DNA from: Neurospora tetraspora
Lineage: Eukaryota; Ascomycota; Sordariomycetes; Sordariales; Sordariaceae
Length of the DNA stretch: 64,000 bases
NCBI RefSeq assembly: GCF_033439725.1
Contig: NW_026944391.1
Coordinates: 930,001-994,000, forward strand
Reading direction: 5' to 3'
Positions 1 to 12,547 of this stretch are shown one piece after another. The translations under genes were made by a program, and so were the position numbers. Position 1 is the stretch's first letter; every line of letters starts with the position of its first letter. The notes under the pieces were generated by a model. That model made no database searches. It was not told the DNA's origin and saw only the letters and a program-made list of their open reading frames with translations.

Positions 1-1533
1 TCATGTCATTGATCACGACCACCATATTCAAACTGCTTCTGTCATGAGAAGCGATGTCTTCAATTTATTCGATTTTCATTCGCCCGATGATATTTTGAAT
101 GGCTTCCGAATCCTTTCCACCTCTTCGGAGACGCGAATTTGCACGACCTGCTGTTGACTCATGCTTGTGCTTATCCATTCCTCCCATCCACAGGCCACCA
201 AGGTCGTCTTCCCATCTGCTTCGCTTTATCTCCGCCCCAAGCTCATAAGGGCTTCTTATACCTGGGCTTTATTTGGACTTTCCAACGTCTGACAAAGTGT
301 GGGAATGATTCGAAAACCTCAAAAGCTCACAGCAGTTGGCGCCATGGCTGGCATAATGCATTGCACCTTTGACAGAGTTGAACGGCACACGATGGACGTC
401 CACTGAACACTCCACAACAAAGCTTGCTTTTCATCCATGGTTGACATTGGCTCTCATTTGACGGATTGATGGTTTCCAAGTGTATTGTCTCATCCAGGCA
501 TTTTGTCTTTCGGCGGCTTTTGTATGTGCAAGTGTCCCACCGAAGACTGCCTGGCCCCAGCCGTATTTGGTATTTGGAACCAAAACGTGCTGATGGGCAC
601 CACATTCTTTGAGCTTTGACGAGACATACGGCTTTAGACGTTTATCTTCAGGTAGAGAGCTGTCAGGGTTTCTAACTCGCACGATTGCAACATATGGGGT
701 GCCATCAAGGCGAGTTTACGAGAGAGTGTCTTTGCAGACTGACGATCATGATGGGAATGAGTCAAGGATACCTCGCTCCCACCTAGCAACCAACATTTGG
801 GAACCTCTAAGTTGTAGGAACCAGGACGGTCAGTGTAGTTGTATACCTATTTCCAGGTTGTGTTGTTGTTCGTCCGATGTCACTGGAATGGTGCCGGCCG
901 GACTATCGTGGTCAGTCAAGGGCAGGCGGTTGCCGGGGAAATCGCTCCTTCCATTCCAAGGACATCAACTCGCGGGTCCAAACATTGGACGGCCGCGCAA
1001 AAACAGAACCCGAAAGTTACGACGGCTGTTCCGGTCCGTCAAGTTCAAAATTTCCAACCAATTCTGAAGTACCGGTAAAGTCGTCCCGCCCCAAATCTAA
1101 AGTGCCAGCCGCAGCCTTAGGCCTTCCACCCTTCCCGTCCGCCTCTTCACTTTTTCCTCACCCTCTCCTCACCCTCCACTCCCGATACTTCGACCTCATC
1201 CTCGACATCATTCAATTCTTGCACTCACACTTGCGCAAACCATCCCATTGGGTTCAACTCAATCCGTGTCGGGATTTCCCATCTTGTTGCTCGTGTCTTT
1301 TCTCCTTCCTACCCTGTTGCCTCCTTGGCATCGCCAGTTCGGCATTGCTCTTGCCTGTCGTCTGTCGTCGTCTGTATCTAGTCCCCCTCTTCCTTCGCAG
1401 AGACAGAAGCCGCGATCGTACTAAGCATCTACAGCCGCCTGTCGCGACTTAATTGCTTCATCCTCGTCGGTCGTCCTCCACCGATAATTGGCGAGGGTCT
1501 ACTATCCTTCCATGCCACGCTGATTCTGCCACC
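1..1533. other. 5' flank and leader of the kinase gene
   Basis: No gene is convincing here. Overlapping open frames on both strands reach at most about 190 codons and show no recognisable motif. The stretch from about 1080 to 1530 is rich in C and T on the plus strand, as is usual for leaders of highly regulated ascomycete genes, and probably holds the kinase promoter and 5' UTR. A minus-strand frame at about 431-710 reads somewhat like protein but has no ATG start and no homology I recognise. Confidence 0.5.
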
Positions 1534-4500
1534 ATGGACCAACGAACGGGCTCTCGTGTTTCCGTCCGCCAACCTCTCGGCGACGCGACCAACAGAGCAA
1601 ACATCGCCGCGATGCAAACCAGCTCGCGACCCAAGGTCGAGGCTAACGCAAAGTCATGGAAGAAGACCAACCGCAGCAAATCTACGCCTCCCATCATTAC
1701 CGACATCCCTCTCGTTCAGCATCATATCGTAACCATCCCCTCTCCCGTTGCTGTACCGGATGTCCCCTCCATGAGCCGCCTCCGTCACCCTTCTTCACTT
1801 CAGCAGATGAACAACCAAGAAGTCCACGATGCGCGCCGGGTCTCCCAATTTTCAAATGTTTCTTCAAATGCGTCCAGCACCCGCCTACAAAAGACCCATA
1901 TCGGCCCATGGCAGTTGGGCAAGACCCTGGGCAAGGGCGCCTCTGCCCGCGTTCGCCTTGCGCGTCATCGCACCACCCATCAGCTGGTCGCCATCAAGAT
2001 TGTAGCCAAGAGCACTGCCCATGTTACGCAAGCTACGAGTATGGTAAACCTGGAGCGAGTCGACTACCGCAAGCCAAGCACAAGCGCCGACGGGGTCCGC
2101 CGAATGCCCCTCGCCATTGAGAGAGAGGTTGCTATCCTGAAGCTCATTCAGCATCCAAACATCATCAAGCTGCATGACATTTGGGAGAACAGGCAGGATA
2201 TGTAAGATAAACAACGCCATGTGCGGTTCTCCATGATTGACTTGACTAACATCTGGACCAGCTACCTCGTCACCGAGTACGTCGAAAAGGGTGACCTGTT
2301 TGACTTCATCAACTGGAACGGCCGCCTCAATGAAGAGGAAGCAATTTTCTACTTTCGGCAAATAATGAGCGCCCTCGAGTATTGCCACAGCTTCAACATC
2401 TGCCATCGGGACCTGAAGCCCGAGAACATCTTGCTCAAGTCAGATGGCCAAATCAAGATTGCCGACTTTGGCATGGCAGCCCTGCACCAGGAGCCAACCC
2501 ATCACCTCAAAACCGCTTGCGGCAGTCCTCATTATGCTGCACCCGAGCTGCTTAAGCATCAACCCTACAAGGGCTCAGCCGTGGACATCTGGGCCATGGG
2601 AGTCATCTTGTTTGCCATGTTGGCTGGCCGTCTCCCCTTCGATGACAATGACATGGACACCATGCTTCAAAAGGCCAGAAGAGGCCATTACAAGATGCCA
2701 AACGATCTCTCCCGAGAGGCTAAGGACCTTATCCGGAAGGTTTTGGTCGTCAACCCATTGCAACGCATTACCATGAAGCAGATGTGGAAGCATCCCCTCA
2801 TCAAGAAGTATGACTATGTCGACGATTATCAGCAAAGCGATGGTCAACCGCAGGACGTCTTGAGGAACGCAGACATCGGTCCAATCCCAGAGAAGGAAGT
2901 TGATCCCCAGATCCTCAGACAGCTCAAGTCCATGTGGCATGCTTATTCAGAGGCCCAAATCAAAGAGAAACTTGGCCAAGAGAAGTAAGCCTATGCCTCT
3001 TCTGTCTAGTCTCTATTCAGGCCTCATGCTAACCTTGCGCAACAGACCAAACGACCAAAAGGTGTTTTACTGGCTTCTCTATCGACACAGAAATGCACAG
3101 CTCGAGAACTACAACAACGACATTCCCATTTCAAAGAGCGATTTCCACCACTTGAAGCCCCCTAGCTGGGGAAAGCGCATTTCGACCTGCGAATTCACGC
3201 AGCCCTTTAGAAATGGTCATGGGAGGAGCATTTCCAAGTTCACCGTCATCTCCAACGTCGCCGAAGTTAATGATTCCGGCACTGTCAGTAGCTATGATCC
3301 TTACAGAGCGTCACAAGTCCTGCGCAATTGCGCTTCGGAAGCGAGCCACGCAAGGATCATAGTCCACCGCAATCCCTCCGAGCCAGGCACCCGGTCCAAC
3401 ACGTCGAACATTGCCCATTCGTACAACTCCTATACATCTTTTGGCGGTTCATTCCGTAGGCGGCCGAGGATGAACTCTCAACGCACGAATACCACAGGGC
3501 GCTTGCGATCTTCCATGGGATCCATGGGTTCACTTAGGAGTATCAATGGCACACCTCGGGTGCGGGCAAACAACCGATCCAGGAGGGGTGTTGACTTTTC
3601 CAGCATTCGTGCCAGAGACCGACTCCAGGCTCGGATTCGGGAGAATGTGCGGGCTGCTTCGAGCAGTGTAGCTGGTAGCAGTGTGGTTGATAGACGCGAT
3701 TCTTGCCGGCAGCAGCTGAGACAGAAGGCCTCGGATATCCATTCTGCCGACAACACTCTGAAATCGAGAGATGAGACGCTCATCTGGGACGAGGAACTGC
3801 AGCAGCTCGGCTATAGAATTGCAATGGACTGCGATGAAGCATTCCGTAGCTCTCTTGTCGGGTCTGAATCTAGTGTTGCTGTTAGCGGGTCTCGTGAGAA
3901 CAGTCCATTTTCTCTCTCCCTGGGCACATCTTCGCCCTCTCCACAGCCAGAGTCGTCGACGGCATTACCTTCTGAACAACAAGCCGCCAGCCATTCGTGG
4001 GTGAACCGGCCTCTCCCTCCGATCCCATCTATCGAAGTATCTCCGGCTGCAAATCAGACATATGTGGTCAATGTCCATCCAGCTCCCCTCAGGATAGAGC
4101 GTCTTTCTCTAGGCAATTGCCCCTCACAGACCATTGTTCCAGACCGTCGTATTGTCTCGGAGCCTGCCTACACGACACCTGCAGGCAGGGATCCCCGACA
4201 ACTACCGTCCATCTATGAGACGGCGTCTGAAGACTGGACGCGCAATGCTTCCACCAGGTGGGCCTCTCCTGAAACACCATCACCGGCTGAGAACAACAAA
4301 GCGCTGGACTACCTGGCTAGAGCTGAGAACACTATTCGTGTGGTCAACTCTCCCACGGCAGGACCCGTTCCTATGCCGGAGCCTCTCAATGTTCGCAAGG
4401 TCTCCAAGACGACCTCAGCCGCGCCTTCTGAAAGCAACTACCGCAAGACGGCCTTGTCGAACATCCCTCCTGATTACAAGGAGAACTGCCCACTGGGAAC

Positions 4501-5485
4501 ACAGCAGGAAGGCCAGGATGTTGGCGATAACACTGTCAATGCCGGCGCTCCAGCCAAGAAGCGTGTTCCATCCTGGTTCAGACGGTCCTCCAAAGAGAAC
4601 ACGAGCTTTGCCAACACAGCCGATACGACTGTGAATCACAATGATACCACAATCATCTCCGATATCCATCAGCAACTAGACGGACTTCAGTCACAGTCTA
4701 GTGCTAGACCAGGCCCGTACCCGAACAAGAAGAAGGCCTTTAGCTTTGCATTCTGGAAGGGATCCAAGAGTGAGAACTCGTCGCCTACTGGTAAGAATGG
4801 CCTAGAGATGTATGTGAAGAGTTTAACTTACTGACACTGAATGCAGCATCGACTTTCGATATCAGCACCAACAAAGACGGCGGTGGGAAGAAACACAAAT
4901 CCAGCAAGAGCGAGTCGAGAGTGGTCAGCGGCGCGACTTCGCAGAGCTGGGGTGAGAGCGAAGGGGGTGGCCGTCAAATTGAGGTTCATCAGAACTGGCT
5001 GGCCCGGCTATTCCGGGTCAAGCCTGCTACGCGACACCTGTGCTTCTCCATGCCTAGACGGCGGGCTCGGCAAGAGGTGGCGATCCTGCTCAGGGAGTGG
5101 CGCCAGTTCGGCATCAAGGATGTCGAGGTTGATAAGGAACGCAACATCATCTTTGCTCGCGTGGGCGCCCAGAATGGTAAGTTTTTTTGTCTGGTCTCAG
5201 ATATCAGAGTTATATGGAGACATGGATATGCTAACGATCTATGTTCGATGTGTAGTGCACAATGTCAAGGAGGTCTCGTTTGCGATTGAGATCATGATGG
5301 TGATTGAGCATGGCAAGCGTAACCAGCGAACCCAACTCAGCATTGCGCGCTTCACGCAGGAGAAGGGAGCAGCTAGCAGCTTCCATAAGGTTGTTGATGC
5401 GATCAACGTGGAGTTCCGTAACCGCGGGCTTCTTGTCACCGACAAGCGCAAGACGCAGATGATGATCAAGACGCTCAACTCTTGA
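1534..5485 (+). CDS. GIN4/HSL1/CDR2-type septin and cell-cycle protein kinase
   Basis: Predicted serine/threonine kinase of about 1231 residues that would act at septa and growth sites, linking septins and morphogenesis to mitotic entry. Exons are 1534-2201, 2262-2984, 3046-4790, 4847-5176 and 5256-5485; every junction keeps frame. The ATG lies in a strong context (GCCACCATGG). The kinase domain begins near residue 123: glycine loop GKGASARV about 132, VAIK lysine about 155, HRDLKPEN 271-278, DFG about 291, APE about 316. A stretch of about 30 residues between VAIK and the alpha-C region resembles the insert seen in GIN4-type kinases. The middle is a long Ser/Arg-rich tail. The last 140 residues (about 1090-1231) look like the KA1 membrane/septin-binding domain of HSL1 and GIN4. 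The family is secure; which yeast member is the orthologue is not. Confidence 0.93.
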
Positions 5486-7218
5486 TTGATCCTATACGGA
5501 CCTCACCTCTCGCCATTATTGCTCACACTCGATATTGATGGCGCGCCGCGGTTGCCGAACAAAGGCTCAAAGCATGTTATGATGCCTTTCTGGCGGGCAT
5601 TGCACTTTTCTCTGCCTATCTTATACTAACGTTGTTTGGTGGCTTTATCATGTTGGCCTTTGGTGTAAACGGAGTTATCGGGCACCTTGTTGGACTAGGA
5701 TTGGATGAGAGGAAGATCCTCTGGAGTTTTGGGATTGCGAATGGATAGGGGATATTAGTCCTTGTAAAGGTGGATGAGGAACAGTCCATCTGTCTGTCAC
5801 AAAGAGAATGGGCAGGGGTATGAAGTTGTTTGTTTACTCAAAAAGGGGGTGGTGGTGGTTCACGGGTGTGTGGGTGATTGAGGAACAAGAAAGACCAGCG
5901 ACAGATCCGAAGATGCCCTCCGTCTTTCCCTACGTAATCTTGGCATTTGGCGGCTATGGTGGGGATGATGGGACCCACTTGATGAGTGGTTCCGCTTGAC
6001 GAGATTGGCTCATTGGAGTTCGCGAGTCGTCGTTGTCGTTGAGGACGACGACATTCAGGAGAAGATGGAGATGGAGATGGAAATGGGAACGGGGAACATT
6101 CATGGTTCTCCTTGACAGGAGCTAACTACAATTCTTTATCTTTTAATTCTGGTCTTCAGCTGCTCTATTAGCTTGAGATGTTAAAAGTTTGTAATATTCA
6201 TGTATCTTGTCTAGCAGTCAGTCAGTGCGTTTGTAGAACCAAACGAAAAGAAGGTGTAGATTTCAATGAGAGGTTTTTTTTTCAGACTTCAACCGGCAGC
6301 CAACAAAACAAATTCAATGACACTGTTGATGGTTTGTTGGTCAGATTGGTCAATGCCAACTGTCCTGCTGTTCGCGTTGAACGGGTCCCGATTGGGCGGT
6401 GATGGGTAGGAACCGGGGTGGCCCGGCCGGAGCTAACGGACCAGCGGGTTGCGGGCTTTCTAGGATTTATAGTGGGCGCAGACCGCTGCTGCCGCGTTTG
6501 GGGGCCGCGAGAGGGGCAGCGGCAGCCAGCGCAACATGGCGGGATGGCGGGATGGCGGGACTGGGCGGCCAGCTCGGGCTTCAATTGATTCGAGAAGACA
6601 GGCATGGTTGTTGTCGGGTCGCGAGAAAGGGTGACGACACGGCAGAAAAAAATGGAAGCTCTGAGACGTACCGCGACCTCACTGCTGGCGCTGGGGACCA
6701 CGGACAGCGGTTCTCGCTTCCGCTTCCGAGTGCTGGCGACTGGCGACTGGCGACTGGCGAGGAAGGGTTCATGGGTTCCCGTCCTTTTGGTTCCATATTC
6801 CATGAGTGGTCCATGGATGAGTGCTTTTTATATGCGCGAACGCGTGAATTTCCGTGATTTCCTGTTGTTCCTGAACTTTTTATAATATCTCAAGCCTCCC
6901 CATCCTCCCCCCTCCGGAGCTGTGTCTGTGACCTTTTCTGGTGCGTATATTCCTTAATTTCTATTCATCTGTATGTTTACTTTCTATTCTCGTGATATCA
7001 TCACCAACGTCAACGTCACCTTCCGCTCCTCTTCATTACCCCGAGTATAGCTGCAGTAGTTCCCCTCACCATCATCATCTGATCTGACCACAAGTCGCAC
7101 TCTCTCCAACAAACCCCGCTATCACTAAGCTTTCAGCACCACCACCTTCCGGTGCTAGCCATACGCATACGAGCACCGTTCGCTTACACACGTACCTTAC
7201 AAAAGAGTATTAGTAACC
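5486..7218. other. Kinase 3' flank and fumarase promoter/leader
   Basis: No gene seen. It holds a GGAGAT-type repeat near 6065-6090, three copies of an ATGGCGGG unit near 6535-6560, and a 7-bp tandem repeat at 6734-6760. From about 6890 to 7218 the plus strand is rich in C and T with scattered CACC and CAAC, the usual look of a fungal promoter and 5' UTR, so it most likely serves the fumarase gene. Minus-strand frames of up to 173 codons near 6300-6800 have no motif I recognise. Confidence 0.5.
6734..6760 (+). repeat. Short tandem repeat, unit TGGCGAC
   Basis: Just under four head-to-tail copies of the 7-bp unit TGGCGAC, about 460 bp before the fumarase ATG. The copies are identical, which points to recent slippage. 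Confidence 0.9.
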
Positions 7219-8895
7219 ATGCTTCGATCGATGCGCACTGCCGGCCGCCTGGCCAAGCCTCGGGCTGCTGCTGCCGTTGCTAGCACATGCCTCTCTGGCA
7301 CCGCCCGCGTTGCTTCAAATGTTGCCAGCTCCTCCTCCAAGGTCGCCGTCAGCTTCTCTGCTGCCACCAAGACCTCTGCCCGTTACTTCTCCAGCTCCAG
7401 CGCCATGGCCAAGAACACCAGAATCGAGACCGATGCCTTCGGCGAGATCGAGGTCGAGTCCGACAAGTACTGGGGCGCCCAGACCCAGCGCTCTCTGAGC
7501 AACTTCAAGATCAACCAACCCCAGGACCGCATGCCTCCTCCCATTGTCAAGGCTTTCGGTATTCTCAAGGGTGCTGCCGCCAAGGTCAACACGCGCTACG
7601 GTCTTGGTATGTGAAACCCCTCCCCTCAGGGCAAGCTCTGGAAGCCATGCGCAGAAAGCTGACCTCCCCCGAAAACAACAGACCCCAAGATCGCCGAGGC
7701 CATCCAGCAGGCCGCCAAGGAGGTTGCCGACCTCAAGCTCCTCGACCACTTCCCCCTCGTCGTCTGGCAGACCGGTTCCGGCACCCAGTCCAACATGAAC
7801 GCCAACGAGGTCATCTCCAACCGCGCCATTGAGATCCTCGGCGGCACCATGGGCTCCAAGAAGCCCGTGCACCCCAACGACCACGTCAACCGCTCCGCCT
7901 CGTCCAACGACACCTTCCCCACCGTCATGCACATCGCCGCCGTCCTCGAGGTCGAGGGCGAGCTCCTGCCCGCGCTCAAGTCCCTCCGCGACGCCCTCCA
8001 AGCCAAGGTGGACGAGTTCGAGGCCAAGAAGATCATCAAGATCGGCCGCACCCACTTGCAGGACGCCACCCCCTTGACGCTCGCCCAGGAATTCTCTGGC
8101 TACGTCGCCCAGCTCGACTTCGGCATCAAGCGCGTCGAGGCCTCTCTCCCTGACCTCCGCCTGCTCGCCCAGGGCGGCACCGCCGTCGGCACCGGCATCA
8201 ACACGTACGTGGGTTTCGCCGAGGCCATCGCCGAGGAAGTCACCAAGATGACGGGCACCGAGTTCAAGACGGCCCCCAACAAGTTCGAGGCTCTCGCCGC
8301 GCACGACGCCCTCGTCCACGCCCACGGCGCCCTCAACACCCTCGCCGCCTCCCTCACCAAGATCGCCCAGGACATCCGCTACCTCGGCTCCGGCCCGCGC
8401 TGCGGCCTCGGCGAGCTCAACCTGCCCGAGAACGAGCCCGGCTCGTCCATCATGCCGGGCAAGGTCAACCCCACTCAGTGCGAGGCCCTCACCATGGTCT
8501 GCGCGCAGGTGATGGGTAACCACGTTGCTGCCACCATCGGTGGCATGAACGGCCAGTTCGAGCTGAACGTTTACAAGCCCTTGATCATCCGCAACTTCTT
8601 GCACTCTACTCGTCTTTTGGCTGATGGCATGCGCTCCTTTGAGAAGAACTTGGTTCACGGCCTGCAGGCGAACGAGGAGAAGATTGCGAGCATCATGAAG
8701 GAGTCTCTGATGCTGGTTACTTGCTTGAACCCCAAGATCGGATACGATATGGCGTCCAAGGTTGCGAAGCATGCGCATAAGAAGGGACTGACGCTTAAGC
8801 AGGCCGCGCTCGAGCTGAAGGCGTTGACGGAGGAGGAGTTTGATGCCCTGGTGAAGCCCGAGTTGATGATTGGTCCTACGCCTTATAAGGGTTAA
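7219..8895 (+). CDS. fum1: Fumarate hydratase (fumarase, class II), mitochondrial
   Basis: Interconverts fumarate and L-malate in the TCA cycle; class II, homotetrameric and iron-independent. Exons are 7219-7606 and 7682-8895 (GTATGT donor, CAACAG acceptor); the split codon gives Asp in the conserved YGLDPKI stretch. Predicted length is 533 residues. The first 60 or so are rich in Ala, Ser and Arg with almost no acidic residues and include RYFSSSSA, a typical matrix-targeting presequence. The core carries the [10 protein letters not shown] segment and the fumarate-lyase signature [10 protein letters not shown] at about 383-392. An internal ATG at 7405 ([10 protein letters not shown], context CGCCATGGCC) lies exactly at the start of the mature enzyme and could give a cytosolic form. 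Malate synthase follows on the same strand. Confidence 0.97.
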
Positions 8896-9513
8896 GTAGT
8901 GACTGGGGTGCAAGAGAAGGGGGAAAGGGAGGTGATGATATTTTGTAATTCTATGTAGAATGAAGCTCAATGATACCATTTTGAAGTACACATCTCAGTT
9001 CACTTCTCTAGTTACTCGAGCTTAACTGCTTAGTGTGGAGAGGCTCCAGTTACATGCTTCTTGATAGTATATCAAACATTCGAGAGAGCTTCCAACAAAA
9101 CACTCCATCCCTCCCTTGCCTCCTTTGCCTCCTTTGCGCCGCGGGGGTTAGTTTCACCGCGACTGTTATGCAATCCAGGCAAAAAGGACAACCCGTTCGA
9201 GGCAACTAAGGTTACGGGTGTAGTATGTTTAGACACGACAAAAGCTTCATATGATATTTGTTCTCCTGCTTGCTCCCTTTGCCTTGGCGGGTATAGGAAG
9301 CATTGCGCAAAGCCGACAATATCAGATTGAGTTGCCGAGAGATACCTCCCTCTACCGTCCCAATGGTCCGGATAGAAGAAGATTTACTATTTTAGGTCCG
9401 GACCGGATAGAACAACTTATTCGTCTGAAGAATTGTGAGAAGAGACGGAGAGAAGAGTGCCTTGCCAAAACCTCAAAATCTGAAGAGACCTTTAAGGAAT
9501 AGTGAGAATAAGG

Positions 9514-9570
9514 TGAAGAGACATTGAAGAGACATTGCAGAGACTTTGAAGAGACCTTGAAGAGATATAA
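9514..9570 (+). repeat. Degenerate tandem repeat, unit about GAAGAGACATT
   Basis: Four to five imperfect copies of an 11-12 bp unit (variants GAAGAGACATT, CAGAGACTTT, GAAGAGACCTT) follow each other. Related AGAAGAGACGG-like words occur just upstream, from about 9440. The purine-only bias makes the stretch look like an old minisatellite rather than coding DNA. Confidence 0.75.
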
Positions 9571-10226
9571 AGAGAGAAAAGGATACCTAGTTAGTCTACA
9601 ACTCCACTCCACACCTACCTACTCTTTGAGCTTTTGCCGCAATAACGCTTGGAGTCTTCTTGACTTTTCAGTCTTCCTTCTGCCCTTTCTTGCCTTGTTT
9701 GTATCTCGTGCATTCTCGGTTTAGCGATCCCCCGTAATGCCTCCCTCCATCGATGTCTCGACAGTCGGCGTCGGCTTCTAGAAGCTTACCGGTAGAACGA
9801 AGCCCGAGAGCCCGGTACCTGCAGTGAGTACCTACATATGGAACTGTACCCTTAACCGAATCCGAAAACATATGTAGCATATGTGTGTGTGGCGTGTGCC
9901 GCCATGTATCTCGGTAGGCATGCAAGCTTGACGTGGCTGTGGTGTAGCGCGTTCGGTACGTTCAATACGTTGCATGAAATGTACCTCTTAAGGATGAAAG
10001 CCTGAACAGTTTGTTCAGGAGTTTACGCATTTTTGAAATCTTTAGTTTGGTGAACGCAACGAGTCGCAATGCACGGGGTGATAGTTGACGACTCGACGAG
10101 CTGATGAACTAGGTGACTGACGGTGACGAGAAGCACGGTGAGAAAGGGGGACGCCGGTGAAGTCGGTGAACTTGTTGGTGATGTCGGCAAAGGGTACAGT
10201 ACGTAACAAGTTCGGTAATTGTGGAT

Positions 10227-10251
10227 CCCCGCCCCGCCCCGCCCCGCCCCG
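10227..10251 (+). repeat. (CCCCG)5 microsatellite
   Basis: Five perfect copies of CCCCG, flanked by other C-rich sequence between fumarase and malate synthase. The complementary G-rich strand could in principle form a G-quadruplex. Confidence 0.9.
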
Positions 10252-12120
10252 CGTCCGGACCGGCCGGAGTTCGGATGTTGCGAGGTTACGATACCGTCTT
10301 CCGGCGACGGACTTTCCTGCCTCGCGACGGCAGCTTTTGGGACTCCGGGACCCGGACTGGACTGGACGGATATCCTCGGTCCATCTAAGCATAGCCAGAT
10401 CCTGAATCGGACGTGGACATTAATAATCTAGTTGCAGCCGGCTCCTATTGTCATACCAATCGATGTCCATCGCCGATAACTTGCTACGGTGAAGGTTCAA
10501 GGTTGGAAGTACTGTATTTGCCTTTCTCGTGACGATCGCAGGTGATCACCACCTCGCGACTGGAGAGAACCTTGAGAGGTAGGAGGCAAGCTTGGCCAGA
10601 CCTTGTCAAGTTTACCCTACCCCGTATCCAGATATGGACCTCATTCGGGCCTGGGGAAGTTTTTTTTGGCTTCATGGTTTGGGGTTCCATACAGAGGTGC
10701 CCATTCCTCTTTTGCCCGGGGTCGTGGTCACGGTCAGGACAGCCTAGGTATGACTGGACTGGACTGGGAATTTGAGTCACGTATGTAATTCCGTTCCTTG
10801 TGACTTGTCTCCTTGCTCTGTCTCCGTCTTTTTATCTTCTGGATAATCGTTTCCCGTGTAAGTCAGTTCTCGCAAAGTCGGAGTCGCGAGCTTTTTTGAC
10901 TAGGTACACATGTACTGTAGTGTAAACAAACATGGACGACGTGGATCGGAAAGAGTCGGTAAAGTGTCTATGAACCCTGTTCTCCCCACACCCGAAAGGA
11001 GTCGACCTCGGCTCTGCGCCGGCAGACCGGAGACAAACCCAAAACATGGGGATTCCCGTCGGTTTCCCAGTGGTCGTCCAGTGGTTTATCTTCAACCCCG
11101 GATGGATGGCGGGGCAAGTCACCGGGCCTGGGGAAGTGTTGCAGCATCTCCAAGCCAAGAGAAAGGTTTGGAGAAGAAAGCGAAGCGAAGGAGACTTGGG
11201 GAGCAGGTATCGAGCAAACAGGGGAACCTAGAAAGAGTAAGTGGGAGAGATGACCTTTTGGTTGCTGTCAATTCATAACGATATCGGAGCCGGGTATTTT
11301 GTTGAGGTGATGGAAGAAAATGATGAATGTCGTTGAATTTGTAAGCAAAGAAGAAGAGGAAAAACAGATTTTTATTAAAGTTGAGAAGCGATAAAGCTGA
11401 CAAGAAGATACGTAACAAAGTTGAGGCTTCGGGCAGCTCTCGCCCGAGTTAAAGAGTGACTGCACGCCGCCGTAGCCCCCCTCCACGTTCCCGTCTGGGT
11501 GATTGGCGGGCGGTCTCACTCACATGGCGGGGCGTGCGGGGTTGGCCGGTAAGGTACCCAGGGTACCACATTTCGTAGTGTACCGATGTACCGATGACCT
11601 CACAGCCTGCAATGGGAAATGTACGGTAGCCGTCACATGTCAAAGTCGATTACCCCGACATTACATACAGCTTTCATCCTTTGTAAGTTGTGTTGGGGTG
11701 ACAGGCCTCGTCTTGACAAGATGATGGCTTCGCTTTAAGATTAAGACTCCATGTCAAATAGTAAGGTGAAAAGGACAGCATATGAATGGCATTGAAGCAG
11801 CAATTGATAGCCTAACTGGATAAGGTAAACGATAGTGAAAACGGCCCCCACCTTCAACACTTCTCCGCGAATGCGAATGCCGCCTTTCTGCGCAGAGTGG
11901 ATGCAGGACACCGGTAACAGATTCCCGTACAGCATGTACAGCATGTACCCCAGGCCAGGTGTAGGCCGGGACAAACCGCGAAGGGCCACATGGGAGACTG
12001 ACCCGAAGCAGGTATCTCGAGATGCACCTTGATAAGGAGAACAGCAAAAGAGCTAAGAGACTAGTAACAGCCGGTAACACAGCCCCGCCATGCCCCCGGT
12101 TCTTTTCGTCATGCCTCGTT

Positions 12121-12151
12121 AGACGGCGTTAGACCCGTCCTAACGCCGTCT
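12121..12151. promoter_or_regulatory. Perfect 12-bp inverted repeat upstream of acu-9
   Basis: AGACGGCGTTAG and its exact reverse complement CTAACGCCGTCT are separated by seven bases. The pair lies about 400 bp before the malate synthase ATG. Each arm contains CGG/CCG, the triplet bound by fungal Zn2Cys6 dimers, here as an inverted pair. It could be an operator-like site or an RNA hairpin if transcribed. A regulatory role is inferred from symmetry and position only. Confidence 0.45.
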
Positions 12152-12547
12152 CCCCTTGCTCCATCACATCTCCATAGACATCAATTGGTTCCAGAAACCG
12201 AGTTGTCCAGGTGAGTGACTCGAGCCAAGAAGTGGATTGAACGACATTGGACTTACACGAGACTTTTTAAGCTTTCAATTCCTCAAACAGATAAACAAAC
12301 CCTTCTCCCCTTCCCTTTCTCTCTTCTCTCTTCACTGTCTTTGTCTTGTCCATACCTCCATCCAACCAAACATCATCCTCTCTTCACATCCTCGGCACTT
12401 TTCGGTAGCACGGGATTTCTTAGTTTGTATGTTTGCTTCAGACGTAACTTGATACCTTTTGCTGTGAACCTCACTGCTAACTTCTGACCTTTTGTGGAGG
12501 AAACATCAGCATTGTCTTTTAGAATAATACCCACCACAAACTTCACA

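Larger units (their letters stand above)
8896..12547. other. Fumarase 3' flank and malate synthase upstream region
   Basis: About 3.6 kb with no convincing gene. It contains a degenerate 11-12 bp tandem repeat (about 9514-9570), five CCCCG units (10227-10251), and a perfect 12-bp inverted repeat (12121-12151). From about 12290 to 12380 the plus strand turns C/T-rich, consistent with the acu-9 promoter and leader. Open frames in this interval stay below about 125 codons and show no motif. Confidence 0.5.

Noticed and set aside
877-1452. 191-codon frame ahead of the kinase
   Set aside because: C/T-rich leader sequence read as protein; no motif, and it ends just before the kinase start in another frame.
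7315-8991. 558-codon antisense frame opposite fumarase
   Set aside because: It mirrors the sense gene, whose C-ending codons remove stops from the opposite strand. It has a repetitive Val/Gly/Leu/Glu composition with no motif.
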